The translations under genes and the position numbers were made by a program. A model generated the notes under the pieces. The model was not told the DNA's origin. It made no database searches and saw only the letters and a program-made list of their open reading frames with translations. From Xanthomonas arboricola pv. populi (GTDB lineage Bacteria > Pseudomonadota > Gammaproteobacteria > Xanthomonadales > Xanthomonadaceae), in the NCBI RefSeq assembly GCF_002939945.1, contig NZ_MDEB01000001.1:1167606-1231605 (forward strand): a DNA stretch of 64,000 nucleotides, read 5' to 3'. Positions 9,319 to 18,070 of this stretch are shown here, piece by piece (within the stretch, counting starts at the first letter, position 1; every line of letters starts with the position of its first letter).

Positions 9319-10773
9319 TCAGTGCAGGGTGCCACGCCCGGCATACGCTGGCATGGCGGAATTCTCAATGGATTGTTCCGCGGCGGTGCCGGCGCCGCAC
9401 TGCTGCAGCTGCCAGTCGATCCAGCGCCAGTACAAGGTGCTGCGCAGATTGTGCAAGGTCATATCGATGGCATACGGCGTGCGCGGATTGCGATCGAGCA
9501 GGCGTGCCACGTGGTACCCGATCGGCTTGATGCCTTTGGGATGCACGTACACCAGAAAGCCCTGGTAGAACGGGTCATCCAACAGGCCTTGCAGCGTTTG
9601 CAGGCGTGCCTGCTGCTGCGGGTCGAGCGTGGCGCGCAGCTGCGCATCGCGTTCGTACAGCAGCCGCTCGAAGCGCCGCTTGCCCGGCCCGCGCAGGTCC
9701 CTGGCCAGCTCCCAGATCTGCCGGTTGCGCGCGTCGTAATGCGCAAAGCCGCCGTGCAGCGCCAGCGCCTGCGCAGCCGCATCGCTGACGTCCACCACCA
9801 CGAAGTTTTCGGCCTGGTTGTGGATGTCGTCCAGGGACGACTTGTCGAACACATGCGCGATAAACCCCGGCGCACCGACAAAGGCCTGCCGCCCCAACTG
9901 CGCGGTCCTGACCGCCTTGCCGTCGGCGAAGAAATCGCCGGCATGCGTCCCCAGCAGGATGCTGTCGGTGTCGTGCAGGGTCAGAAACGTGCCGATCGAC
10001 AACTCGCCCGAGGTGAACACCCGGTCGAACCCCGCATCGCCGTACAGTTCACGCTGCGTGGCCAGTTGGGCCACCTGCCGCCCCACACCGCATTCGGAGC
10101 GCACCTGGCCGCGATAGAACGCGTCCAGCGCCTGCGCATTGCTGCCACGCGGCTGATAACCACGCCCGAAACTGCGAAAGCCGCCCCAGCCCTGCGATGC
10201 CGCGCCACGCCAGCCGAATCCGATCCAGCCCAGTTGCAGCGCCGAAAACCGATAACCGGGGTTGTTCTGCAGCCGTGTGGCTGCACGCCGCGTGGCCGCA
10301 CCGACTTCGAACGCGTACGCGCACTGCGTGGCCGTGTCGTCCAGCAAGGCCACGAGCGTGGCAGCGCGTTGTTGCGCGTTCCAGCTGGCCGGCAGCGTCA
10401 GCCGCAGATCGCCGGCCGCGCGCGCCTGAGCCAGCGAAGCGCGCGTGCAGGGCTCGCCGCGCTGGATCGCCGGCGCACTCGCCGCTGCGTTGCGGATATC
10501 CCAACCCAACTGCCGCAGCAAGGCGTCGACGCAGTCCACCGACGCCTCGCGCGCGGCCTCGCTCGGCGTGGCCGAGGCGGCCTGCAGCAGCTGCACAGCG
10601 AGCAACGCCGTGGCGCATAGACGCACCGAGATGCGGCCGCGCGGTCTGTGCGACGCAGCGGCAGGTGCAGATGCGGAGGCAAGCCGTATGGATCCCGCCC
10701 GCAGTCGCATGCGGTAGCTCTGAACAACACTCATCGATGCAAGGTGATGCAGATCGGCAGCAAGGCGCTGCAT
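9319..10773 (-). CDS. Exported protein of unknown function, possible cysteine hydrolase/transferase
   Basis: I do not recognise this family. The open frame codes for up to 484 residues, but the likely start is one of several Met codons at residues 1, 14 or 22, because a hydrophobic signal-like segment sits at about 46-68 (RLCATALLAVQLLQAAS). The mature part is rich in Gly and aromatics (GWIGFGWRGAASQGWGGFRS). Three residues stand out as a possible Cys-His-Asp triad: C228 in SECGVG, H318 in DDIHNQAENF and D328 in VVVDVS. This arrangement recalls transglutaminase- or papain-like folds, but that is only inference. A cluster near the C-terminus (YVHPKGIKPIGYH, YWRWIDWQLQQCG) is also notable. It lies 20 bases upstream of gnd on the same strand. 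Confidence 0.7.
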   Translation of the reverse strand: MQRLAADLHHLASMSVVQSYRMRLRAGSIRLASASAPAAASHRPRGRISVRLCATALLAVQLLQAASATPSEAAREASVDCVDALLRQLGWDIRNAAASAPAIQRGEPCTRASLAQARAAGDLRLTLPASWNAQQRAATLVALLDDTATQCAYAFEVGAATRRAATRLQNNPGYRFSALQLGWIGFGWRGAASQGWGGFRSFGRGYQPRGSNAQALDAFYRGQVRSECGVGRQVAQLATQRELYGDAGFDRVFTSGELSIGTFLTLHDTDSILLGTHAGDFFADGKAVRTAQLGRQAFVGAPGFIAHVFDKSSLDDIHNQAENFVVVDVSDAAAQALALHGGFAHYDARNRQIWELARDLRGPGKRRFERLLYERDAQLRATLDPQQQARLQTLQGLLDDPFYQGFLVYVHPKGIKPIGYHVARLLDRNPRTPYAIDMTLHNLRSTLYWRWIDWQLQQCGAGTAAEQSIENSAMPAYAGRGTLH

Positions 10774-10787
10774 CCTCAGACGTAGAA

Positions 10788-10808
10788 AGCCCCGGAATGA
10801 CCGGGGCT
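10788..10808 (-). terminator. Terminator after the glycine-zipper gene
   Basis: An 8-bp stem (10788-10795 with 10801-10808, loop aatga) is followed on the minus strand by TTTCTACG. The T run is short, so termination may be partial. Confidence 0.65.
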
Positions 10809-10830
10809 CGCAGGATTCAATGCATCAGTT

Positions 10831-11211
10831 TCAGCGACGTTCGCAGACGCGTTCAACCTGACGATTGCCATTGGCTTGCTGGCGGTTGCCCTGGATGGTG
10901 CGGCCCGCTGCACCACCAGCGACCGCACCGGCCACGGTTGCCAGCTTCTTGCCGTTACCGCCGCCGACCTGATTGCCCAGCAGGCCACCGATGGCAGCGC
11001 CGGCCACCGTGCCGCCGATGCGATTGGGGTCGGTCGAGTTCTTCTGCACTTCGACATTGCGGCAGCGCACGCGCGTACCGTCGCCGAACTTGCGGCCTTC
11101 ATCTGCCTCGGTATAACGCTGCTGATGCGACCGCGTTTGCGCCTGCGCCAAGGTGCTCGTCGCCATCAACACGATCAGGGACATACCCACAAGGGAATTG
11201 CGCATCTTCAT
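10831..11211 (-). CDS. Glycine-zipper 2TM-domain envelope protein
   Basis: The 126-residue protein has an N-terminal signal sequence (SLVGMSLIVLMATSTLAQAQ, cleavage around residue 25) and a glycine-zipper segment at about 65-105 (GGTVAGAAIGGLLGNQ and AGAVAGGAAGRTIQG) of the Rick_17kDa/SlyB-like outer-membrane type. Two cysteines flank it (VRCRNV and VERVCERR). Such proteins insert in the outer membrane and often respond to envelope stress. The start ATG lies just after TGACG without a strong ribosome site. Own terminator downstream, so probably a single-gene unit. Confidence 0.85.
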   Translation of the reverse strand: MKMRNSLVGMSLIVLMATSTLAQAQTRSHQQRYTEADEGRKFGDGTRVRCRNVEVQKNSTDPNRIGGTVAGAAIGGLLGNQVGGGNGKKLATVAGAVAGGAAGRTIQGNRQQANGNRQVERVCERR

Positions 11212-11338
11212 CGTCAGTCTCCATCTCGCCCCTTCGGCGAGTCATGGCCCCACTTTCACCACTCGTTCGAGAACGCAACGTGAAGCGCGCAAACGGCTAT
11301 TCAGGCTCTGGAGCGCAGCCTGAATCGCTCCGTCACGG

Positions 11339-12118
11339 CTATGTTGCAGGTTCGGTTTGCGGCACCTTGGCTGGCGTCGGCGGTGGGTCTTGCGCTTCCG
11401 CCGGCAACGGTGCCACCGGTGGCTGCACGAGCGGTGTTGAAGCCGGTTGCGGCGCCGTGGCCGGCGTGGCGGGCGCCGTGATCGCCTCGCCCGTCTGAGC
11501 GCCCGCGGCTGCCGCGGGCACGGAGGTCGCCGGCGCAGATGACACCGCATGGGCTGGCGGCGGCGCAGCAGCTGCAGGCACCGCCTCGGTGACCCTGGGC
11601 AGATACGAATTCAGACGCTCGAAGAACCGCTTGTAGAAGGCCGCGTCCTGCACCGTGGTACTGGACACGCGCACCAGCGAATCGCCGCTACTGCCGACCG
11701 GCACCGACAGCGAGCCGAGCACGCCGACACCGACGCTGGCCGAGGTCGAACTCTTCTTCAGCGCGTAACGGTCCTGCAAGGCGCTGACGAACACCTGCGC
11801 CTTGCCGCCGTCCTGCGTGGCGCAGGAAATGCGCAGATTGAGTTGTTCGCTCTGGTCGGCTTCCTTGAGCTGGAAGTTCTTGCTGCCTTCCACCGCAGCG
11901 CCATCGGCACGCGTCACCGCATAGCCCTGGCTCAACAACACCCGGCGCGCGGCCTCGCAGGCCTGCGGCGAGGTGGACGCCACGCTGCGCGAGTAGGTGT
12001 CGTCGGAATCGAACGACTCGCGCATCAGCATCGTGTCGCCCTTGCTGCCGCCGCAGCCGGCCAGGGTTGCCAGCGCACCAAGCAGGGCACCGCGCGCAAT
12101 CAGGGAAGAACAAGACAT
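11339..12118 (-). CDS. DUF2242-like lipoprotein with Pro/Ala-rich tail
   Basis: The 259-residue protein begins with a lipoprotein signal (lipobox LAGC, Cys at about residue 22). A folded region (about 25-175) carries SPQACEAARRVLLSQGY and LKEADQSEQLNLRISC, consistent with the DUF2242 family, followed by a tail of about 80 residues dominated by Ala, Pro, Thr and Val. The role is unknown; the tail probably spans periplasm or peptidoglycan. ATG 12118 is chosen because it places the lipobox correctly; a longer frame to 12154 is less likely. Confidence 0.75.
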   Translation of the reverse strand: MSCSSLIARGALLGALATLAGCGGSKGDTMLMRESFDSDDTYSRSVASTSPQACEAARRVLLSQGYAVTRADGAAVEGSKNFQLKEADQSEQLNLRISCATQDGGKAQVFVSALQDRYALKKSSTSASVGVGVLGSLSVPVGSSGDSLVRVSSTTVQDAAFYKRFFERLNSYLPRVTEAVPAAAAPPPAHAVSSAPATSVPAAAAGAQTGEAITAPATPATAPQPASTPLVQPPVAPLPAEAQDPPPTPAKVPQTEPAT

Positions 12119-12192
12119 GGAGACATTCCGGCATCCAAAACCGGCATAGAGCATAGCCGCTACCCATGTGCGCGCGGCGTCGCGCCGCCGGC

Positions 12193-13257
12193 TCAGGGCG
12201 GCGGCGGTTCATCCGCTGGCAGCTGCAGGTCCAGCTGCAGGCGGCTGCCGTCTGCGCCGATGCGCTCGGCGCGCAGATAGTGATGCGCACGCACCGCCGC
12301 CAGCGCAACCGGCGCCCGGCACGGCTCGCCCCACAGGCTCAAGGCAAATCCCTGCGCCTGCAGCCAGGCAGTGAGACGGTCCCAGGGCGGCTGCTCGGCC
12401 TGCAGGATCAGATCCAGATCCGCCGGCCCCTCAGGCACCGACGCCGGCGCCTGCAGCCAGCGAGCGTAGCTGCCGTGCACATCCACCGGCAGGCCGTTTG
12501 CGCGTAGCGCCTGCAGCAGCTGCGCTGCCTGCTGCAGGTCCAACCGCGCGCGGCAGTGCTGGAAGATCAGTGCGTACTCGTGGCTGCGATTGCTGTGCGT
12601 GCCTGCCGGCGCCAGCGCTGCGCCCGGCCGCTGGTAGCACAGCACCCGCTCCTCGCGCAGGGTGAACAGGCTGGCAAGGATCCGCCCCACATCCCACGCC
12701 TGCGGGATCACCCGCCCGCCGACGACGAGGTTTTCCACCATCGCCACGCCGAAGCCATCCGATCGCATCCGCTTGCGCAACGCATGCAACACCGCGCGCA
12801 TGCCGGACAGATAGCCTGCGTAATCGGCACTGGCATACAGCTGCCCCGGCAACGCCTCACCGCGCCAGTGGCAACCGAAATACGGCACGTTGGTCAGGCA
12901 CAGATCGATCGCCGCAGCGGGCGCGGTGTCGACCAGCGTGCCGACCACGACCGGCGCCTGCATGCCGTGCCGTTGCAGGCGCGTGCGTGCCAGTTGCGCA
13001 CGTGCGGCATCGATCTCCATGCCATGCGCGCAACGCCCTTCCAGCGTCGCCGCCAGCAGCGTGCTGCCGAATCCACAGAACGGGTCGAATACCTGCGCGC
13101 CCGGCACGCTGAAGTGCCGCACGAACGGGCGCATCTGGTTGACCCAGCCACAGTCGCGCCCGCCAAGCGGATCGGCCGCGCGCAGGTCCTCGGGCAATGT
13201 CCAGGACGGTTCATCCGGTGTCGGCATCCACCAGCTGCGCTGATCGAGTTCATCCAT
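12193..13257 (-). CDS. Fusion: SAM methyltransferase plus nucleotidyltransferase-like domain
   Basis: The 354-residue protein has an N-terminal class-I methyltransferase: motif I DPFCGFGS at 58-65, acidic ribose ligand E81 in GMEID, and motif IV-like NVPY at 123-126. The order I then IV, and NVPY in place of N/D-P-P-Y, fits nucleic-acid base methylases but not a known one. The C-terminal part looks like a minimal nucleotidyltransferase: HGS at 261-263, D280/D282 in ADLDLIL and a third acid D343 in QLDLQL. The ATG overlaps the stop of the radical-SAM gene by 8 bases, so they are translationally coupled. Start chosen for that overlap; upstream in-frame codons lie inside the neighbour. Substrate unknown; tRNA, DNA or a nucleotide are possibilities. 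Confidence 0.8.
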   Translation of the reverse strand: MDELDQRSWWMPTPDEPSWTLPEDLRAADPLGGRDCGWVNQMRPFVRHFSVPGAQVFDPFCGFGSTLLAATLEGRCAHGMEIDAARAQLARTRLQRHGMQAPVVVGTLVDTAPAAAIDLCLTNVPYFGCHWRGEALPGQLYASADYAGYLSGMRAVLHALRKRMRSDGFGVAMVENLVVGGRVIPQAWDVGRILASLFTLREERVLCYQRPGAALAPAGTHSNRSHEYALIFQHCRARLDLQQAAQLLQALRANGLPVDVHGSYARWLQAPASVPEGPADLDLILQAEQPPWDRLTAWLQAQGFALSLWGEPCRAPVALAAVRAHHYLRAERIGADGSRLQLDLQLPADEPPPP

Positions 13258-14350
13258 CGGCCGGTTCCCACAGCACATCGGCATCCGGATCCCAGCCCGC
13301 GCACAGGCGGCCGTTGGCGAAGAACACCAGCTTGTAAAGGTCGCCGGTCGCGTGGCGTGCGTGCATGGCTGCGTAGTCGGCACTTTCGAACACCACGTCC
13401 AGGCCGTCTTCGCTGCGCATGCGCAGATTCCAGAAGTAATAGCCCTCGGTCATGCCGTCCGCCTGCCAGCGCGACCACCACGGCTGCTGCATGCAGTCCG
13501 CCAACAGGCTTTCCATGCCGATGCGATGCTGCACGATATAGCGCCAGGTGCCATTGCTGCGGTACGCATCGTCCAGACGCGACAACTCGCGAAAGATCAC
13601 CTGCGTGGCGCCACAGCTGCGTGCCCACGCGAGGTACTGCGCCACGGCATCGGCAGTGTCCACCCCGCCCCGCTGCACGATGCAGACCAGCCGCACCGGC
13701 AGGCGCGCTGCGATGCGTTGCGCCGTACGCGCGAAAACGGCCGCATCGGCAATGGGCTCACCGGGACGAAAGCGCATGATCGCGTCGTTGCCGGCCTGCA
13801 GCGGGTGGTGACGCGACAGCTCGATCCACGACAGGCCGAAGTCGACCAGGGCATCGAGCAACTGCGCTCCCTGCGCGCGCGCAAAGCCGGCGCCATTGCT
13901 GTACAGCACGCGCTGCTCCACGCGTGGTCCGGTGGGCGTCGTCGTCAAGGTCTGCAGCAAGGTCTGCAACCAGTCCGGATCGTCGGTCATCTCCAGGCCG
14001 GACAACGAATACGATAACGGCACCTCGTGCAGCAGCTGCAACGCAGCGCGCAACTGCGCAAAGTAGTCCGGCCCTGGCCGCAACATCGCTGCCACCGGGC
14101 CACCGCGATGTTGACGCAGGTTTTCCGAACAGAATCCGCACCGCGCCGAGCACGGCCGTACCGACGCATACGGGGTCAAGGTGATCGGCAACGCTACCCG
14201 ATATGCGTGCGCGCCGATGCGCAGCGCATGCCATCGGCTGCTCTCGCCCTGCTGCGGCACGCGCCGCCACAGGCTGGGCGCGGCGGCGCGCAAGCCGGCC
14301 AGCAGCGGCGAGGCAGACAGCAACGCGTCGTCGTCGATGAAGGCGCGCAT
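13250..14350 (-). CDS. Radical-SAM enzyme of unknown substrate
   Basis: The 366-residue protein has the canonical [4Fe-4S] motif CSARCGFC (C67, C71, C74), followed by a TIM-barrel-like sequence (YSLSGLEMTDDPDW, SWIELSRHHPLQAGND) and a C-terminal segment LYKLVFFANGRLCAGWDPDADVLW that may be a substrate clamp. A cysteine pair for an auxiliary cluster is not obvious. It lies between a NadV-type gene and the methyltransferase/nucleotidyltransferase fusion, overlapping the latter. An in-frame GTG at 14395 would overlap the NadV gene by 23 bases; the ATG at 14350 is preferred but neither has a strong ribosome site. Substrate not recognised. Confidence 0.85.
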   Translation of the reverse strand: MRAFIDDDALLSASPLLAGLRAAAPSLWRRVPQQGESSRWHALRIGAHAYRVALPITLTPYASVRPCSARCGFCSENLRQHRGGPVAAMLRPGPDYFAQLRAALQLLHEVPLSYSLSGLEMTDDPDWLQTLLQTLTTTPTGPRVEQRVLYSNGAGFARAQGAQLLDALVDFGLSWIELSRHHPLQAGNDAIMRFRPGEPIADAAVFARTAQRIAARLPVRLVCIVQRGGVDTADAVAQYLAWARSCGATQVIFRELSRLDDAYRSNGTWRYIVQHRIGMESLLADCMQQPWWSRWQADGMTEGYYFWNLRMRSEDGLDVVFESADYAAMHARHATGDLYKLVFFANGRLCAGWDPDADVLWEPADG

Positions 14351-14372
14351 GGCGGTGCCTGCGTGGCGAACG

Positions 14373-15776
14373 TCAGCGACGCGCTGCGTCGGCACGTGCG
14401 CGCACCTGCTCCAGGGTCCACTCCTGCTGCATGACGCCGTTTTCCCACACCGTCACCAGCGCATCTTCGCTGTCTGCATGCGTGGCGACGTCGTCCAGCA
14501 ATGCGCTGCGATAGCTGCCATCGCCACGGTCGCGCAGCAAGGTCAAACGACCGCGCTTGCTCTGCTTGCCCTTGTCGGTGATCGGGTCCTTGTAGACATC
14601 GATCCATTGCCCGTCCACACGCACTGCCGAACACTTCAACGCGAACTTCTGCGTGTCGCGATCCACCTTCTGCAACAGCGCACCGCCCATGCCGAAGGCG
14701 ACGTTGTCGGCGGCATACCCGGCAGCGGTGATGCGTTCGAGAATCGCGCGCAGGGACTGCGGATTGATGCCATCGCCCTGGATCACCCGCACATGGCTGA
14801 GCACCTTGTAGCCCTTGCCGTTGAGCCGATGGCCGAACGCCTCGTCCAGCAGCAGCAGGCATTGCTCGACCACGTCCACCGGGTCGCCCGAATCCGGACG
14901 GATCACCACCGTCGCGCCGGAGGCGATCACCTCCTCGCGCAAGGTGGTGCCCCAATGCTCGCGGATCGCGCGATAGATGTCGTAGCTGTCCGATACCACC
15001 GCCACCAGCGAGCCGGGGCGTGCGAACTGCGTCAGCATGTTGCGGTACGCATCGGCCTCGCGCTCGCGGCCCCAGCTGGTGATGGTGCTGTGCTCGGCGG
15101 CGGGAATCGAGTACCCCGCCACCGGCGTGTGGTAATGCGCACGCGTCAGCAACAACGCCGACAAGGTATCGGTGCCGAGGAAGTTCACCAGATGCGCGGC
15201 ACCGCCCAGCGCGGCCGAGCCAAGGCTGGACACCCCACGCGCGCCGAAGTCATGCAGCTTGAACGGCAGCTGCCCTTCCGGATCGTCGCTGGTGCGCTGC
15301 AGGTAATCGCGCACGACCTGCTTCACCTGCCAGCTCACCGTTGCCACCGTCACCGGGTACCACACGCGCAATAGCAGCGTTTCCAGATACGACGGCACCC
15401 AGAACGCCTTGGGATCGGTGGATTCGATCGTCATCAACACATTGTGCGTGGGCACGACCGCGCCTTCGGGCACGGCGCGGATGCGGATCGGCAACTGCCC
15501 GCCGAGACGATCGACGATATCGCGCCAGCCGGCTTCGTTGAACGGCTCGCCATGCGCGGCCAGCAAGGCCTTCGCATCGTCGATGTCGGCGTGCGTCACC
15601 GGCCGGTTGATGGCCTCTTTCAGGATCGACTGCAGGCCGAAGAACACGGTCTGGTCGTAGACGCCACCGCGCGATTCGACATAGAAAAACGCCGCATCGG
15701 TACCGGGTGGATACTGCAGCCAGTGGCTGGCCTTGTAGCTGTCGGTGTTGAGCAGCAGGTTATCGAGGTAATGCAT
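14373..15776 (-). CDS. nadV: Nicotinamide phosphoribosyltransferase, NadV type
   Basis: The 467-residue protein matches the NAMPT/NadV family, which joins nicotinamide to PRPP to make NMN in NAD salvage. Visible landmarks are NTDSYKASHWLQYPPGT at the start, ESRGG, the HDFGARGVSS loop, VVSDSYDIYRA, the phosphoribosyl site VVIRPDSGDPV, and VIQGDGINPQSLR. Length agrees with the family (about 460-490). Its product NMN is the substrate of the NadM enzyme encoded 125 bases upstream on the same strand. The gene then runs into a radical-SAM and a methyltransferase gene, which is unusual for a salvage operon. No NrtR-type repressor gene is adjacent. Confidence 0.93.
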   Translation of the reverse strand: MHYLDNLLLNTDSYKASHWLQYPPGTDAAFFYVESRGGVYDQTVFFGLQSILKEAINRPVTHADIDDAKALLAAHGEPFNEAGWRDIVDRLGGQLPIRIRAVPEGAVVPTHNVLMTIESTDPKAFWVPSYLETLLLRVWYPVTVATVSWQVKQVVRDYLQRTSDDPEGQLPFKLHDFGARGVSSLGSAALGGAAHLVNFLGTDTLSALLLTRAHYHTPVAGYSIPAAEHSTITSWGREREADAYRNMLTQFARPGSLVAVVSDSYDIYRAIREHWGTTLREEVIASGATVVIRPDSGDPVDVVEQCLLLLDEAFGHRLNGKGYKVLSHVRVIQGDGINPQSLRAILERITAAGYAADNVAFGMGGALLQKVDRDTQKFALKCSAVRVDGQWIDVYKDPITDKGKQSKRGRLTLLRDRGDGSYRSALLDDVATHADSEDALVTVWENGVMQQEWTLEQVRARADAARR

Positions 15777-15901
15777 GACGGAAGCTCCTTCGCGTCGAAT
15801 GAACCGGCGGTCTGTCCGCCGGCGGGAGGCTACGGTTCAAGCCGATCTCGGATTGCGCGCGGTTGCCTTTGGTGGATGACGGCACGCACCCGCTATCGCC
15901 C

Positions 15902-16957
15902 TCAGCCGCGACCCAGGAAGAATTCGAGAATATGCAGATGATCTTCGTACAGGCGCGGCCCCATTGCCATCACTTCGGCAAGCGGAATCCAGCGCGCCTT
16001 GTCGGCATCGTCGCCGCCGCGCACCGCAGGCAGTTCACCGGCCGGAAACTCGAAATGAAACGCATGGGTGATGGTGCGCCCGCGCAAGCTGCGCTCGGGG
16101 TGATCGAACACCTGGCGTCCACGCAACGACCCCTTGAGCACCGGCACCGGCACTTTCAGCCGGGTTTCCTCGCGCAGTTCGCGCAGGCAGCCGTCCAGCA
16201 GGCCTTCGTCCTGGCCGACGAAGCCACCGGGCAATGCCCACAGGCCCTTGCCGGGCTCGGCGCGGCGACGCACCAGCAGCACGTGGCCCGAATGCACCAC
16301 CACCGCATCGGTGGTGACGAAGGTCGGCGGATACGGCGCATCCTTCCAGGCGGCGCGGTACTGCTCGATGAAACGGTATTCGGCCACCAGCTGTGCGTAG
16401 CTCGGCGAATTGCGCCGGAACGCGTCCAGCATGTCGTACACCGGCGCCGGCACGTTGCCGCGCAGCATCAGCAACCCACCGTGGAAACCAATCTCGCCGG
16501 CCTCGAACAGATAACGGCGCAATTCGGTGGCCGACAGCGTGGCGGTATGTTGCACATCTTCCAGCGGCCACTGCGGGAACTCGCGCAGGTAATAGCTGCT
16601 GGCGTCCTTGTCCATGCCGATCAGGCCGATGCGTGCATCGAGCGTGCCGCCATCGGCCTGCACGGCCTCGGCAACCTGCCGCTGCACCTCGGCAATCCAC
16701 AGGCTTTCGTTGTACAGATGGTCGCGCAACGGGCGCAGGATCAGCCGCTGGCTCTCGCCCGGCAAGGCGGACTCGATCATCACCGCGCGTTCGGCGACAG
16801 TCCAGGGATTGCGAATGGTGCGAGGGGTATCGGCGGAGCCGATCAACACGATGAGCTTGTGCGCCTTGCCCAGCGCGTGGCGGGCGACGGCGGCGTGGCC
16901 GTTATGAAAGGGCTCGAAACGCCCGATAAACACCAGATAGTCGTACTGCGGTGCCAT
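15902..16957 (-). CDS. nadM: Bifunctional NMN adenylyltransferase / Nudix hydrolase
   Basis: The 351-residue protein has an N-terminal NadM adenylyltransferase (nucleotidyl-transfer motif GRFEPFHNGH at 12-21, SATELRR near 142-148) and a C-terminal Nudix domain with the box at 245-267 (G245, E251, then RELREE at 259-264). The architecture is that of cyanobacterial and proteobacterial NadM-Nudix enzymes: NMN plus ATP gives NAD, and the Nudix part hydrolyses ADP-ribose or related nucleotides. The final Nudix glycine is Arg (EETRL), a common drift. It is the first gene of the leftward NAD/radical-SAM cluster, with nadV next. Confidence 0.93.
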   Translation of the reverse strand: MAPQYDYLVFIGRFEPFHNGHAAVARHALGKAHKLIVLIGSADTPRTIRNPWTVAERAVMIESALPGESQRLILRPLRDHLYNESLWIAEVQRQVAEAVQADGGTLDARIGLIGMDKDASSYYLREFPQWPLEDVQHTATLSATELRRYLFEAGEIGFHGGLLMLRGNVPAPVYDMLDAFRRNSPSYAQLVAEYRFIEQYRAAWKDAPYPPTFVTTDAVVVHSGHVLLVRRRAEPGKGLWALPGGFVGQDEGLLDGCLRELREETRLKVPVPVLKGSLRGRQVFDHPERSLRGRTITHAFHFEFPAGELPAVRGGDDADKARWIPLAEVMAMGPRLYEDHLHILEFFLGRG

Positions 16958-17119
16958 GAGAATCCCTCACGGTTGAGTAGGCAGCCAGCGGTCTATCCGA
17001 TGGCTTGGTGCAAATGCTACGCCGATGCGTGACGACGTCAAGCCGGCGCGGTGTCGCAATGACATTTCGGTCATGCATGCCGATTAGACTCGCCGATTTG
17101 TCCTTGAGGAATCGCCTGC

Positions 17120-18016
17120 ATGCCACGCCTGTCCTATCGCGCTATGTCACGTTCCTTGTTCGCCGCACTCGCGCTGCTGTGCATCGCCTTGCCTGCGTCG
17201 GCTGCTGCGTCGGCGTCGGCGTCGGCTTCGGCTGCTCCTGCGCCCGCACCCTTGCGGGTGATGTCGTTCAACGTACGCGTGCCGGTGGATACCGACGGCG
17301 ACAAGCGCTGGAGCGTGCGCCGCACGGCGATGGTGGCATCGATCGAACAAGCGCACCCTGACGTCTTCGGGACGCAGGAGTTGGTGCAGGAACAGGCGCA
17401 GTATCTGGCTGCGCAACTGCCTGATTACCGCTGGTTCGGCAAAGGCCGCGACGCCGACGGCAGCGGCGAACACATGGGCGTGTTCTACGACAGCCGCGCG
17501 GTGTCGGTGGTGGAATCGGGCGACTTCTGGCTATCGGAAACGCCACAGGTGCCCGGCAGCAGCAGCTGGAACACCGACCTGCCGCGCATGGTGACCTGGG
17601 CCCTGTTCGAGCGCCGCAGCGACAAACGCCGCTTCTATCTGCTCAACACGCATTTGGCCCACCGTGACCAGGACGAGGCCGCCCGCGAGCACAGCGCGCG
17701 CGTGATCCTGTCGCGCATCGCGACGCTGCCGGCCGCCATGCCGGTGGTGCTGACCGGTGACTTCAACAGCGATCCTGACCAAGGCACCTACCGCGTCCTC
17801 ACCGCCACGCTTGGCGATGCACGCGCACGCGTCTTGGCGCCGCAGGGCCCGGAAAAAACCTTCCAGGACTTCACCACGCAACCGACCCGACGCATCGACT
17901 GGATCCTGTTCCGTGGCCTGACACCGACACGCTTTTCCACGCTGGATACTCGCCCCGGCGGTGTGTTGCCGTCCGATCACTATCCGGTGCTGGCCGAATT
18001 CGCCTGGCCGCGTTGA
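17120..18016 (+). CDS. Exported endonuclease/exonuclease/phosphatase-family protein
   Basis: The 298-residue protein has a signal peptide (LFAALALLCIALPASAAAS; a start at the second Met, 17144, would also work), a low-complexity Ala/Ser stretch, then an EEP domain with all expected blocks: VMSFNVR, GTQELV, HMGVFYD, NTHLAHRD, LTGDFNSDP, RRIDWIL and SDHYPVLAEF. These supply the metal-binding Asn, Glu, Asp and His residues. Enzymes of this fold cleave phosphodiesters or phosphomonoesters; exported bacterial members act on nucleic acid, sphingomyelin or sugar-phosphates. The substrate is not determined. It stands alone between nadM (divergent) and a LysR gene (convergent). Confidence 0.88.
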   Translation: MPRLSYRAMSRSLFAALALLCIALPASAAASASASASAAPAPAPLRVMSFNVRVPVDTDGDKRWSVRRTAMVASIEQAHPDVFGTQELVQEQAQYLAAQLPDYRWFGKGRDADGSGEHMGVFYDSRAVSVVESGDFWLSETPQVPGSSSWNTDLPRMVTWALFERRSDKRRFYLLNTHLAHRDQDEAAREHSARVILSRIATLPAAMPVVLTGDFNSDPDQGTYRVLTATLGDARARVLAPQGPEKTFQDFTTQPTRRIDWILFRGLTPTRFSTLDTRPGGVLPSDHYPVLAEFAWPR

Positions 18017-18070
18017 TCGTGCCGGCGGCGTGACACGCTCACGATGCCGGCCTGTCTGACGCTACGCAGG

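Noticed and set aside
17065-17095. TTCG-containing stretch upstream of the EEP protein as a PIP box
   Set aside because: Only one half-site is present; no second TTCG at the required spacing.
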